A stretch of 64,000 bases of DNA, taken from NCBI GenBank assembly GCA_000310025.1, contig FN649744.1:2164336-2228335 (forward strand). The letters are read 5' to 3'. Below, piece by piece: positions 36,711 through 49,244 of the stretch; position 1 is the stretch's first letter, and every line of letters begins with the position of its first letter. The DNA comes from Ectocarpus siliculosus (lineage: Eukaryota; Sar; Phaeophyceae; Ectocarpales; Ectocarpaceae). Under the pieces are notes generated by a model. It was not told the DNA's origin. It saw only the letters and a program-made list of their open reading frames with translations, and ran no database searches. Made by a program: the position numbers and the translations under genes.

Positions 36711-37659
36711 TTTTCTCGCCCCCGTTTGTCACTGCTCGGTCGGTTGTCGAAAGTTTTCGCTTCCCTTTCCCTATTTTCCAATGCGACCTAGGTTCGTCAT
36801 TGGTTGCGGTGACACCCAACTTTGTGCGTCGTTTAACCCCCTCCCTATGGTTTGCTCCGTCTCGAAATGGACGCGTGGTCAATGGTCAAATGACTACGGC
36901 AAGCAACAAATGAGTACACCCCCCCCTATGGTTTGCTTTGCATATTTTATGGTCCAACGTTCTGCCAGTGCTTTTATTGCATGCCACGGCCAACGTGTTC
37001 CATCTTGCTACTTTATTTAGCATCTTTCTCATGAAATTGACCTTGACGTACAAGTAGGATCGTTTTTTCACGCGCCCCCCAATCACGTTGTATCGTGACA
37101 TGCGAAAGTTTGTTTTTGGCGTTTGGTTCCTGTCCTTTTCTTTGGCCGTTGTTTGCTTTCCCCGGAAACCCCATCTTTTCCTGCTTTTCTCGATTTTGGC
37201 TGACCCCTAACGGTTTCCCATGTCGTTTGATCCTTTGCAGGCTCGGTTTTCGTTTCTTATTCTTTATGTTTACATTTCAGCACTCGATCGCATCATAGCC
37301 CCCCTTCCCGTAAGGTTCTGGCTTACTTGATTGCGTATTCGATCGGTTCATTCGTGCGAAATCGTTAGTGATTTTCTCTTCACGATTTCGTTACTTCGTG
37401 TTATGGTCTTTTCGGTTCGGATGTTTTGGTTATTTTTCGCACCCATGTGCCTTTTCCCGATTTTATCCGTCGACTTTGGCGCCCCGCGGTTTCTTCTTTC
37501 TTGGTTCCGCTTCTTTGGTTTGGTTAACGTTGAGGTGGGGGTGAGGGTTTTGAGTTGTCGTATCTTCGATCCATCCCGCAATCCTCTTGGTTGACTAGAG
37601 GCCCTCCGAGGTTTGCTTCTGTATCTGCATCTACGTCCACTCAGGGTGGGCTATTGTTA
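36711..37659 (+). other. 3' non-coding region of LTR retrotransposon
   Basis: T-rich sequence between the tandem repeats and the 3' LTR, with no convincing ORF. It contains a copy of the dispersed poly-C-ended repeat (36868-36918). A short purine run (AGGGTGGG, ~37642-37650) near the LTR may be the polypurine tract, though it is weak and set back. Confidence 0.5.
36868..36918 (+). repeat. dispersed poly-C-ended repeat, copy b
   Basis: Shares GGACGCGTGGTCAATGGTC and the GAGTAC-poly-C end with three other copies in the window. Here it is nested in the LTR element. Confidence 0.5.
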
Positions 37660-37962
37660 TGGTATTTGGAGGTAGACAAGTGATCGTGGTTGATCATGGT
37701 TATTTGGCGCCGTCGGATGATAAGACGTGACGTCATGCTAGATCAGGGCTTTATGCCGAGACGTGTGCCCTTCTGTTCAGCGTGTGCGTACAGGCGATCT
37801 TTGATCGTGTGTGCGTGGGATATTGTGAGTTGGCTTGGAAAGCGTTAATCAAGAGAAAGAGACAACGGAAAGCAACAACAACCTGCTACTGTGGTCGGAC
37901 AAGAGAGTTCCACACAGCTCTAAGGTGGTTGATTCTGAAGGAAGGAGTCAAATACCATTACA
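37660..37962 (+). repeat. 3' LTR
   Basis: A 303-bp copy of 23975-24278 with the same TG..CA ends. The flanking 5 bp (cggta) do not match the 5' flank (tgcca). Confidence 0.85.
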
Positions 37963-40526
37963 CGGTACGTAGGCTCTCTCCCGCAATTATGTCGTGCAAA
38001 CTACTTTCAACATATCCCTTTCGACTGCTATGCCGTATTTCTCGAACAGGTAGACTATTCTTGGCAAACGTAGTCCCCGTGTTCGAAGAGTCATCTTTTG
38101 GAAATACAATATTGGAATGAATCTTGCGTCGAAGTGGACACTTTCTGCTGACATGATACGGCAACACATGTGCGTGTTGTATGCTGGGAGCCGTCCTGTC
38201 ACAGCAAGAGCTTTATGTGTCTCCATCATGTTGCCGCCACGCCATACTCGATTTTCTCCAATCACTTGCTGGATGGATGTACACACACGATGACGCGCCC
38301 ACCACCACTTTCGGAAGCTCTTCGCTCTCATGTAGAGCACCGCCAATGCAGCCGCCACGGAAGACTTGTAGTGCACACTCACATTGATTCGCAGTTCCGT
38401 TGCCTCCCGCCAGCTATCGCACTCCCTTCCAAACCCGCAAGCCAGGACCTGTGCTGGAACTCAACTTGACCCCGAGGTACGACCAATGTCCTTCGTGGTT
38501 GGCGTGTGTTTCTTCAGAGGAAAAACAAGGAAAGCCAAGCAACGCGGCTGTGTTTGATGGATGATGGATGATGGATGATGGATGATGGATGTGCGGATGT
38601 TGGTGTTGAGTTGGTCCCGCCCGAAATGCGGCGTAACTTCAAAAAAAATACACCGCGTCCGTCCGTCCGTACGTACCGTACGTACTATTACGTACCCATC
38701 CCACGTCTTAGCGGTCTATCTAAGTCACCCGTGAGTCCTGTGTCCTGTGTTGTGTATGCATGCATGCCTCCGTGCGCGGTCCTGTGCAGATCATCTCGCA
38801 GCAAGAGATACTCCAAATGCTACCGGGGCAGCAACGTCCTCCAACCTTGCTGTGCTGCCACGCAGCAAAGTGTTGCTCTGTACTACCGACACGTGTCAAC
38901 TGTTGTAACACAATTCGCCATTGGGTACTATAGTCGAACCAGTGAGAGTACAACTTCACTCCGAGTCTGGAGTGGAGACACACATTTCGAACAACAGCTT
39001 CGTGATGAGCCACGCAACAGTATGGTTGGCTGATTTTCGGCAAAAGAATAGCCCGTAGGAACTTCGCTGTGGCTTGCATCCGCGGCTCACTCACGAACAT
39101 GTTTCACAGAGTAGATCTCTTCCTACGGGCTTTTCTTCTGCCGAAAAGCCAGCGAGACGCCGAGCACGGAGACCATCGCAGAGCCCACACACGTGAATGG
39201 AGGAGCACTAAACCTTGTTCGTTATCAAGGAGGCGCACAGGGATACGATCGTATTTCGTAGTTGGTCGGCAACACCGCCCTTCAAAAATCTCGCGCTACA
39301 CCAGTACGTATTATTATTTCCGACGAACCGTGCCTCTCAAGAAGTGGAGCCGTGCGTGCTTGACACCCCGGCTCTTCGACGCTGTCTCTCACCCGGGACA
39401 CTTGGAGACAGAAGAGGGCAAACCTCTTCACTTGAAAAAGGAAGCCGATGCTTCGAGAAGCATACCACACAAATACAACAAAACAACTTCCATGAAACTG
39501 ACGAAGGTGAGCATGGCCAACAACCCCCAACATGGGATGAAATCTGCTTGGTTCACCGCGACCACGATGCCACAGGCTGCCAGCAAAGCATCAACATGGT
39601 AAAGAAGTATAAAAAATACTGGATGGCACCACGACAACAATGTAGTAAACGAAGAGGCGGCAACACACCGCAGGGAATAAAAAGTAGCAAAGAGAGCAAC
39701 CACGCAAGCACGATAGCATTACTGAAGTTCGACCAATGGGTATTCTGTTGGGTGTCTTCATTTGCCTAACGGGTTGAACTCGACAAACCGAACGATCAAC
39801 GAAATACAGCACTTCACCAAGCCACCCAGACACAGTCCGCAAATCAGCCATGTTGGCACCAGGGAAACGTCCGAACTACACTAGTATGCATATGTACGAT
39901 TTTAAAACGAAGACATGGTGGGATCCGGCTTGTGCCCCGGCAGTGGCTCTGGTTGGTGATACGGTGGATTCATGGTGTCATTCGACGCCAGACTCTGTCG
40001 AAGGAAATCCCCGCGCTGTGCCCGCAATCTCTTGTTTTGCTCGCGACTGAAATGTTTGCGTTCGTCATCGGGGAGGACAACACAAACGCAAGGGGAGCAA
40101 AGGGGCGGGCGGAAGGGCGGCCAGGGGGTGAGAGAGGATATCAGCAGCGGTTCGTGTGCCTCTACGTTACGAGCTCAAAACTGAAGTCGCTTCTTCCCAA
40201 CACCCCGTTTGACCCCCTCTTCTAGCCTCCCTCCGACAAGGCTATTTCCTGTCTCCATGCTCAAGTGCGGCGTATTCTGCTCTTCTGCTTCCATATCTCT
40301 CCCTCGCGTCCTCCCCCCGGACGCCTCGCCGTTATCTTGCCACTTGCCAGAGCCACGCCCGAAAAACAAGAAGCCACCGAAGCCAGGCCGACCTCTGCGC
40401 GACGCTCCTCCACAACACCCACCTCCTACTATTCAGAACGCGCGAAATCAATCAAGCAACCCATACCCAGCCAACACCTTTAACCAACCCACGACCCTCC
40501 TCTCGTCTACGCTAGCGGCCGTTTTC
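37963..40526. other. intergenic region with microsatellites
   Basis: Contains a (GGAT/GATG)n run at about 38556-38592 and a CCGT/CGTA-rich stretch at 38655-38698. A minus-strand segment near 38220-38340 (contains ENRVWRGGNMMETHK) looks somewhat exon-like but has no recognised domain or partner exon. Nothing else could be supported. Confidence 0.35.
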
Positions 40527-40610
40527 TCACTTGTACAGGAACATCAAGAGCGCCACGCCGAGCAACACGGTGAAGAACGCCCACGCCACCACGGTACCCC
40601 TGCTTGTGCC

Positions 40611-40664
<54 letters not shown>

Positions 40665-40809
40665 AGACGACCCTCCGGGGGATGGCGTGGCGCTGGGTGG
40701 TGCCGGCGTGCCGCTGGGGCTTGGTGTCGCCCCGGGGCTGGGTGTCAACGCTGGGCTCGGTGTCGACGCGGGGGAGGGGGTGGCACTCGAGCTTGATGAT
40801 GACGCCACC
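40527..40809 (-). CDS. terminal exon: Ser/Pro-rich stalk with C-terminal membrane anchor
   Basis: A last exon on the minus strand, starting after a good acceptor (TTTGAACAG) at 40809 and needing a phase-2 donor upstream. It encodes Ser- then Pro/Ser/Thr-rich sequence, a run of about 20 Ser from a CAG/AGC microsatellite (40611-40665 on the plus strand as CTG), then SRGTVVAWAFFTVLLGVALLMFLYK and stop. This is a classic stalk plus single transmembrane helix with a two-residue tail: the end of a type I surface protein. The extracellular domain lies in exons that I could not find between 40.8 and 43.7 kb. Confidence 0.5.
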
Positions 40810-43711
40810 CTGTTCAAAGAGAGAACAGGGTTATGTGGAGTATTGATTTCGATGTTTCAGTGTCGCAGATACCGTGCAGAGGGAAAAGTTTTCGATGGTT
40901 GCGGGAGATGCTTTACAAACTTGTTTACCGAACACAGCACAAGCAGCAGTCGATGTTGTCCAATGGGACAACTACAGGGTGAAAATTCTCTTCCTTTTGG
41001 ATCCACGGCCAAGAGAAAGACTACTGCTGCACCTAGTTCAGGTAGAGCCCAGCGTAACAGTGATGAAGTTTATAGCGTTTTGTCAAGTGTGTTCTACTCT
41101 GGTCGAAAAAACAGCTCAAAATGGAGGCCGATCGCCCAGGAGCAGGCTGCATTGGACGGGACGTGAAGAGTATCGACCATCGACCTTCCCACACTGCCAA
41201 GCTCGAGACAAGAATATTGGGCCATGTTATATCAAAACAAAAGAAGCTAACAAGTACACTGCCTCGGCGCGTACTCCACAGCCATAAGCTATTGCTCGGC
41301 CTTAGCTTCGCGTAGGAAAGCTAGGCTGAGCCCGATTTGTGACTCAGGGTAGTCGGTAGGTGCTATGTAAACCAGCCTGCATAAAATAACTGCCACAATC
41401 CCACAACATCAGCACGGCGGGATGCTGTGCTCTCTTGGACGTTGTCAATACCAGCTGGAAAACGGTCCATTCGCAACCGCGGCAGAATGGGAAAAAACGC
41501 TGAGCATTATGCTTTTAAGATGGGTGTGAGTAAACCTTCACGCGTTATAGCGGGCGCAAGGTCTATACAACACTACACTAGGGCATGGTATAGAATCTAG
41601 TAAGGAGTGTTGGGTTCATGTGGTACCACATCGGTTATACACAACAGAGGCAAAAAAACACAACTATTAATTGACAGAATTAATAAGCAGATTTTTTATG
41701 AAGAGCGACCCATTTTTGTTTAACCAGAAAAAAGCGGTTTAGAGGGATATTGATGTATATGTACGTACATGAGAATACAACAAAGGCCGTACAGGGGGGG
41801 GGGGGGGGGCGTACTCTTATGTTTTGCATGCCTTAGCGGTTAGACCATTGACCACGCGTCCTCGAGAGGACGGAGCATTGTTCCCACAGGACCGATCACC
41901 GATGGCCAATCGTTCCTTCCTACTTTGCCAAAGGTGGCTCAAAAATGTCTTCCCTAGTCTGTCTATCCTAACGATATCCCGCACGGGGTGGGGCACTTTT
42001 GCACTGAGGGTGTCCGGTGTCCGGCATCTGTCTGTCTGTGCGGCGATGAATACACAGGAGATTGGAGCCCATGTCACCATCTAGGCACCAAATTGCGATC
42101 TAAAACTTGTGCACAAGTAGCATTTTGCCCGAGCTGTCCCTCCCAACTGCTACCTTTTCAATCGGTGGTCGGTGCGTCGAGAAAGCACAGCATCTGCGCT
42201 CATATAATCTAGGATTAACGCGTCCCCGTAAAAAAAAAAACAGGCAGGTGTGATTTATTCTGGTTCCGCCGGTGTGCTGTGGCAAGACATAGTTTACACA
42301 GAGACAGGGCTAATGGACAAGGGGGGCGGGAGACACACACACACCACCGGCAGAGCGAGGCGGGAATGTGTACGCTGTTATTATAGCTATCGGCGGAGGG
42401 AGAGAGAGGAGAGGAGAAGAAGCGTTGGTTGGGTTGTTGTGCGTTTTGTGAGCGGCAGCGTTTGTTGTCATCAGCGAGAGAGAGAGGACAAGAGGCACAC
42501 CAACACGCTGCTAGACACCACCATTGATGCATGTACTGCTGTATACCTCTCTATACTTGAGTGCGAGGGCCTAGGGTGCCACCTGTGCCTTCCGTGTGCT
42601 AGTCCGGTCACAAATCACACGCTTTGAAGTTGCCTTAGATCAAAGCTCGAACCAGAGAGAGGAACAGAGAGAGTTTTGTTGCGCTGCTGCAAATGTAGCT
42701 GATGATAACACCCCCCCCCCTCTCTGTAAATCACACCTGGCGCCCCCCAACTCAACACTGTTGTTGTGTGGTATAAACGAGCCAATGGTAACAACGCACG
42801 AGCCTACTGCAGACTGCGGGTACTTTTTTCCACAAAGAAGCTACTGCTGTAGTCCACCTCACCCTCTTTGTAGAGAAAAACACCGACGGTGGAACGCCGA
42901 ATATCACCGCACGCTAAAGATGGTTGGTTGGTCTCACAGGTCTCAAAAGAGTGTTGATGCAACGTAAAAAAACAAATCAAAGGAGGGTGGGCAAGCGTGT
43001 GCAGTATCGAGCTAGAGTACAGCCGAGGGCAGAGGAAGAGATGGATATTCACGTTGTGACGAGCGGGTGCTCCAATAGCGGGTGAGACAGCGGTACAGGG
43101 TTGAGAGCAGCTGCACACATAAATATCCCGCGATTTCCCGACACCACACACCCAGCATAATGGGTGAAGACGTGTCAAGACAGAAGACATTGATGGTACT
43201 GTCGCTCGCCACTCGATAGTAATGGAATGTGAACGGTACTGTTCGCTCGCCAATCTTTCGCCCCCTGGGTGCACGATAGCACCGTCGGTCACAGAGAGCG
43301 GACGAAAGCAGTGAAGCAGTGCACGGTTATTGACTTGCACCGCACTCTCAAAATTCAGGAGCTCGTGCAATACTCATTCAACCAGGTACGCGGCCTCTAG
43401 ACTCACCCTGGGTTGAGGAGACAGCTACACAAGAATGCCAGTGCCAGCATCCATCCTTTCCGAACCTGCATGTTGGTATCTTGGGACTGCTATATGGTGA
43501 CAGCAGAATGGATTTTGCCTCTCTCGGCCCTGGTGGCCTGCGGCTCCGATCTGACGGAAATAGCAAGGGTACAAATGCCAGTAATTTATTCTCCTATCTG
43601 CGTGCCCTCGAGCAGCAGCAAGCACGGCGGTGTGTGTAGCACCACAGAGCATCCAATCGCCAACGACACGTGTCAATCCCTCCCTTGACCTGGCAGCAGT
43701 CACACCCGAAA
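40810..43711. other. non-coding region with repeats
   Basis: Holds a G17-type homopolymer near 41795, the dispersed poly-C-ended repeat copy c (41806-41873), GA-rich sequence (42400-42490), a C10 run at 42710, and two copies of the motif TACTGCTGTA (42534 and 42842). Upstream exons of the 40.5 kb membrane protein may be hidden here. Confidence 0.35.
41806..41873 (-). repeat. dispersed poly-C-ended repeat, copy c
   Basis: On the minus strand: CTCTCGAGGACGCGTGGTCAATGGTCTAACCGCTAAGGCATGC and so on, ending in a long C tract. Best-preserved copy together with 57778-57845. Confidence 0.6.
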
Positions 43712-46700
43712 ATGGCGAAGTTCGCGGACGCCAGGCGCCGACTGCCACCGCCCTGCAAGAGATGGTCGAGACTGCTGCCACACTCGTGGTGTGCGGTGCT
43801 GCTGTCACTCGTTCTCGTTCTCTTCTTCTTGGAGACAAGGGGCGGCTCTATCGTCGTTGCCGCTGCTGCGGCCACTGCGGGAGCAGCCGAAAGCGGAAAG
43901 GCGAAGACCGGCGGCGGCCTCGGGGCGCCGGCGAGCGACATCATCACGGTTACCAGCGAGAACTTCAAAGAAACGGTGCGTATGTTTTTGAATTGGGGGC
44001 ATTGTTGTTTATCCACCCCGATCGCCTTCTCGTCGTTGATGCTGGTTCACTGATCCCCGGTGCATGTACTGCTGTACACAGCATCCAAGGCACACAGCGC
44101 ATGCCGGCATCGTTCTGTGGAGACATGTACGTACAGTATATCGATTGATAATCTGTGGGAATGGATGTCTCTTGTCCACTGTTCTGTCTACCCCCCACTC
44201 ATTGTGCAGTCCAGGTCATGGCTACGATGTATATCCTCGCAGCGGAGAGATTGACTGTTTGTGGTCTGTCGTCGGAATCGACATTTTGTTGTCTCTGTAA
44301 TTTAACTCCAACCGTAAGGAGGCCGGTGCCTTTGAGCACGAACACAGCTACGGAGGTATTGCAGTGGTGCTTCTTCATCCACATTACTATGTAGCTGGTG
44401 AGGATGGCACAACGTGGACGATTTATCGGCGAGCGCTGTGAGGGAGCCGCTGCCCAGCGTGCTTCCTTTTCTCCTCCCACCCACCCACAGCAGGAGCATC
44501 CCCCATGAAGGAAGACATGGTGATGATTCTACATACTCCACACAAGCTCTCCTTTTTGTTTTTCGTGCATCCCCAATGCTACGCTGCTTCAATAGATGCC
44601 GCCGCCGCCGCCGCTCCCGTTCCCGCTGCTGCTGTTTCAGCTTTGAAACACGAAAACGAATTTCGACAATAGCTGGTGCTATTTTAATCATCTTAGCCTT
44701 GAGGTATAGCTGAATTGTCCGAACGGTTGCTCCGAGCTCACATGCATGTTGTGCGTATGAGCAAGATGGCCGACAAGCGCCCACGGTGGTACTACTCTGT
44801 AGCATGCACACGGCAGGCCAGTAAGTGATTATCACATCCCGAACGGCAGTGGCTCGCACGCATCAGCACGAACAGCTCGCCGATGTTGCTGCAGCTCGTG
44901 TGCTACGTAATTTTTTCTGCTCGCTTCTCGCTCGGTCCCCCCGATATGCGATCCGCTTTCTGCGGCGTTTTCGTTTTCAAGCATCCCACATAAAAGTACT
45001 TCACTATTGTACTGCTGTAGTTCCCAGCTTCAAGCAACACTGGGTCCTGCTCGGCGAGGACCCCCCCGCCCCCCCCCCCCCCCTCAAAACGCGCTTCACC
45101 GTTCACGCCTCCGGCTCAACTCCCTTTGTTCCCTTCGATATCATCTCATCAAAACGCGAAAAACGCGCTCCTTTGATTGACCGCGGTCCTGATATCCGAC
45201 ACAAACGACCTCCGCTCGCGACGATTCCAGCAGCGCGGAGCACGTTACATACGTACTTCGAAGTGTTATTCTGCACATCCCTCGTAAGGTAGTGCTGATC
45301 TTGCATACGGTATTTCCTCTGCAACTGCAGATAAACATAATTTCCCTTTACAGCAGTATCGGGACGTTTGGTGGGCATTCTTTGTCGCATATTTGGTGAA
45401 GGGCATATTCAAGACTGCCCGCCTTGCGAACTGTGTATGCAACAGCACGACCGCGCCGCAACCCGTGTAGTTTCGTTTTCAGCGACCTATGGTGGGTGGG
45501 CCGTTGTCACAGGACCCTCGTCCTGCCAACTGTAGTACACTCTCCTGGTCATTCTCTTTCATGTACCTCGTACTTCCTTCTATGGTTGAATTGTGCTGCT
45601 GTATCGCGGCGCTCACAGAATTGTGCTACAAATAGTCATCTATCCATTTGCTAGCGCGCTAAGAATCCATCGAAGTGTGTTAAGTGTGTGTTTCTGTGCT
45701 GTTGTTTTTAGAGGGACCCTTGACTACCGTTGCCTCCACCAATCTCCCTCTCCTGTGTTTCTGTTGCTTTGGCCGATGTCCTCTCCGCAGATAAAGGAGG
45801 GTACGTGGTTCGTCAAGTTCTACACCGATTGGTGGTAAGTTGCGAGCCGCAGCGTGAGGCTTGGTTAATTTCATTCTTGGATGGGTTGATCTAAGACGTG
45901 TGGTACAGACCGCTGAACTCATTTCTGCTTTCAACGTGCTGGTGAACGATCTAGTCCAACACGCCGTCAACACGGAGATGAATGCGCCAGCCAGCCGTAT
46001 TAATTGGCGGAATGAGATGGAACAAGACAAAACCGGGGGGAGGGGGGTCGTATGGAGGGAGTGAGAAGTTGCTGACCGTAAATAAGAGAAAATCCGCCCG
46101 TGGGTGGGGGAACGCTAGACACTGTTGGCCGCGTACAGGCTGTTTGATATGTGCCTTGGATGGCGTGTTGTGCCGTGCACGTTCGAGAGATGTCCGCGGC
46201 CAAGTTCGGAGGAACGTCCGGATTGGGAGTGCCTGTAATCGTGGTGGCTTTGTAGCCCCCTCTGCCAAAGCCTTTTCTCTCAAGACTCACCGTTCGCGTT
46301 CAATGCTTGGTGCTTGGGGTGGGAAGTTGGTGCCCGGGTGGAGCTGGCGTCTGTGGGACAGCGGACGTGATACTGGTGCTTTGGTGTTCAGTCTCACGCC
46401 TGGTTGGGTATCCCACCAACGGGCCTCTGTGTGTCGAGCGCGCCGTGTCCTGCACCATCGCGTACTCGCAGGGACGTCGCGTTGTGTATTGTTCTGTTTT
46501 GCGCTTCTGTTGCTCAGACCCTCGCCCTAGCTTGACCCGTTTTGCGCGGTGGTCATCGTAGAGTTGTCGCGCGTTTGCTGTCCCTTCCCGACCCAACCCC
46601 TACCCACCCTGCCGCGAAATCCGCAGCAAACACTGCCAGCGGCTACAGCCCACGTGGGAAGAGCTGGCGACAGAGCTCAAGGGAAAGGTACGTCGCGATT

Positions 46701-48022
46701 CGGGCGGACGGTACAAGGGGGATCCCACGCCATCGTGGCATTCCTCTTGTGGGTGCCGGTGTGAAAAGTATGCGACACAGAATGCATGATAGAAGCGAGC
46801 GTCGTCGAAAAGAGATGCTGGCGAAGTACATGTATGTCTAGTTAGGATTTGTCCGACCTCTCCACGATGATACACAAGCGCAGATCATACGTTATCTTCG
46901 ACGCCAACTGCTGTGCCTGGAGATCCGTACGCGTGAGCGCGCCCATACGGACGCGACCAGGAGTGATGGCCTGTAGCTTCCGACGATGCAAATATTTTTT
47001 ACTGCTGTTGCAGTGTGATGTGGGTTCTCAGAGTCTTTCTTCACCCATGTAGCATGAACGCGCGACGTCATCGTCTTAATGGTGTGCAGTATTTTGTGCG
47101 ATGCACGATGTTGCTTGCGGCTGGTTATTGCCGTGTGGTCCGCGCTTTCGTCTTTGGTGCTGCTCGCACGTGGTCGCTGACGTCGCTGCTCGTTGCCCTT
47201 GCGGCCGCTCTCCTCTTAAGGTAAACGTGGGCCAAGTCAATTGCGACAGAGACTACTCGCTGTGCCGACGGTTTCACGTGGCAGGGTACCCGACCCTGGT
47301 GCACGTGCACAACCGAAGGACTCGCGTATACAAGGTGAGAGAAAACGACTACAATTGAATAGTTCAAGGCACGCCAAACCGCCATCGACGATCCCTAGCT
47401 GAAGAGGAGCAGAGCGGGGGCAAGCGCTCCGTTGGTGGGATCAACGACCCCCCCCCCCCCCCCGCCCCGCCCGTCTGGCCCGCATACCCACCGCAGAAAT
47501 CTCGAGGGAAAGAAGCGCTGGTGGCGTTTGCCCTCAACGGTTACAAGAAGCAGGTGGCCGTCTCGGCGCTCAAGTCGCCCTTCGGACCGTTGGAAAACTT
47601 CAAGGCCCTGGTCGCGAGGGAGGCGTTGCGCGCCAAAAATTTCGTGGTATCGACAATAGAGAAGGGAACACCAATGTGAGCTCGTAAGCCTTGCGTGACG
47701 GGCGGGCGCACGGGAGGTTCGTGATGTTGGTGGAAATGCGGGCAGGGAAAAGCCAACGTTAGCAAAAATGCGGGTGTACGCCCCCCTCTCTCTTCTACAC
47801 ACAGACCCCATACGCTCGTCGAGTATATATTTCGCCTCTACTATTGTGTTTTACACCTTCCCTCGTTTGTCGCGTTTTGCTTGCGACTGCGATCTCGACC
47901 GCCTTCTGTTTCCTCCACCTCGCAGGTGGATGGTCTGCCTTTGTGCGGTGGCGGTGCTCGTGGTGGTGACCGTAGTTGTCGCGACTGTGCTCGTCAGCGT
48001 CAAGCGACCAAAGGAGGACTGA
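43712..48022 (+). CDS. PDI/TMX-like membrane thioredoxin protein
   Basis: Predicted ER thiol oxidoreductase of 252 residues, complete. Exons 43712-43975, 45791-45834, 46627-46687, 47221-47334, 47497-47675 and 47926-48022 keep phase throughout (GT..AG). The start is ATG at 43712 (context GAAAATGG). A basic N-terminus leads into a signal peptide (about residues 18-34, Leu/Val-rich). The thioredoxin domain begins at SDIITVTSENFKE. The active site WCKHC (Cys103, Cys106) is assembled across the exon 2/3 junction, the first Cys codon itself being split TG|C. WFVKFYTDW precedes it and the cis-Pro loop is GYPTLV (~residue 147). One transmembrane helix (about 223-243) is followed by a short basic tail SVKRPKED. 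One thioredoxin domain plus a C-terminal anchor matches TMX-type PDIs; redox direction is not inferable. Confidence 0.87.
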
Positions 48023-49244
48023 AAAATCCGTTACCTCTGTGTGTAGGCGGGAAGATTCGCCGCTGGCCTGGCCCGAATTCGATCGACGTCGTCTCCTACT
48101 TGGCCGTCTTTGTCGTCCTCAAGGAACGCTTCGCCTTCGGCGGAGGGAGGAAACGCCTCCGAGAAGCTGGAGATAATGGAGTCTCGAAAGGGGGCATGCG
48201 CACGTGGACTGGTGCGGTTTTGTTCCGGACTCAGGCATTCTTGGTCATTTATAAGCATAGCAAACAAACAGGCGATGCGTTTTTGCGAGCGTGGTTGTTG
48301 CTCTTAGCAGGAGTAAAGTACAACGACATGTGTATAGAAAGGGGGTTCTCTCCAAGCAATATATATGTACTTTTTTTTTCTGTACCGTGCGTGTGTTGTA
48401 TTAGTTCGATGTTCCCGAAGAGTTTCATCACAGCGAACGCTCCCGACGACCTGTTGGTTACCTCCCCACGCGGACGGCGCCTCGCTGCTCCAGTGACAAA
48501 GCGCCGATGAGACGGTCCGGACGTGAATCGGCTATTCTTGTCCGACTTTGTCACACCACCGTGTGATGTTGTACCAAATAGGTACCTGAGATAGCTTACA
48601 GTCCCGACCTGAGGGCTGTATCATGTTGCCTCGTTGGCATCTTGTGTGCTTGAAGTACGTACCGAGGGGCTTGGGGAGGAAAATTTCTTATCCCGGTCGG
48701 AGTCTCGTTGTCGTAGCGGACTCGGTAGAGAAGGTGTTTGTGGGGCAGAAGCGGGGGGTGATGGGGAGTCAGTAGTTCGAACAACAGGTTGTGTAGCTGG
48801 CTGCTGGCCCGCAGCAACAGTGCTACCACCGTGTTACGTCGGACCGCCCCGAGGTGTACCACGTGGGTAGCATCTAGATTGATCTTGTCCCAGTACGTTG
48901 ATGGTACCATATTTTTGAGTCGAAGTGGTTGAGGGTGGCGCCTTTCCGGCGCAACCCTAATTTGCGTGCGTGGGTGTGGGTGTCTTCCAAGTAGGATCGC
49001 CCGCGCTGTTTGTGTTTCTCCTTCTTGCATTGGTATCGACTGCTGTGTAAGTTACAGGCCGGCAGGCTGAGACCTGTGAAACGAGGTCAGCAGTGTCAGC
49101 CACACACGAGAACAGCGGCTGTGTACACTGCACTTGGTTTGACAGCTGCTGTAGCTCGTGCCAACAGACCAACCTGATGAATATTTGAAGTTTTCCATTT
49201 TTGTTGGTGTGTGTTATGGCGAGTGTCAAATTCCGTCAAAACAG
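48023..49244. other. intergenic region
   Basis: Follows the PDI gene and probably includes its 3' UTR. No domain-bearing frame, RNA gene or clear repeat was found. Confidence 0.35.

Larger units (their letters stand above)
23975..37962 (+). mobile_element. Ty3/gypsy chromovirus-like LTR retrotransposon with NADAR domain
   Basis: A 13,988-bp element bounded by ~304-bp LTRs (23975-24278 and 37660-37962). The order inside is gag (24396-28548), a Ser/Thr/Pro-rich stretch, NADAR domain, aspartic protease, RT, RNase H, H2C2-DDE integrase, chromodomain and an extra C-terminal domain. RNase H before integrase places it in Ty3/gypsy; the chromodomain after integrase suggests a chromovirus. It is about three times the length of a compact gypsy element because of the large gag, the inserted NADAR region and ~1.2 kb of repeat-rich 3' non-coding sequence. 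Multiple stops and frameshifts, and roughly a dozen LTR differences, mark it as an ageing copy unlikely to encode a working polyprotein. No matching target-site duplication is visible. Confidence 0.88.

Noticed and set aside
46882-47052. Small plus-strand frame between PDI exons
   Set aside because: Lies inside an intron of the PDI gene and shows no domain.
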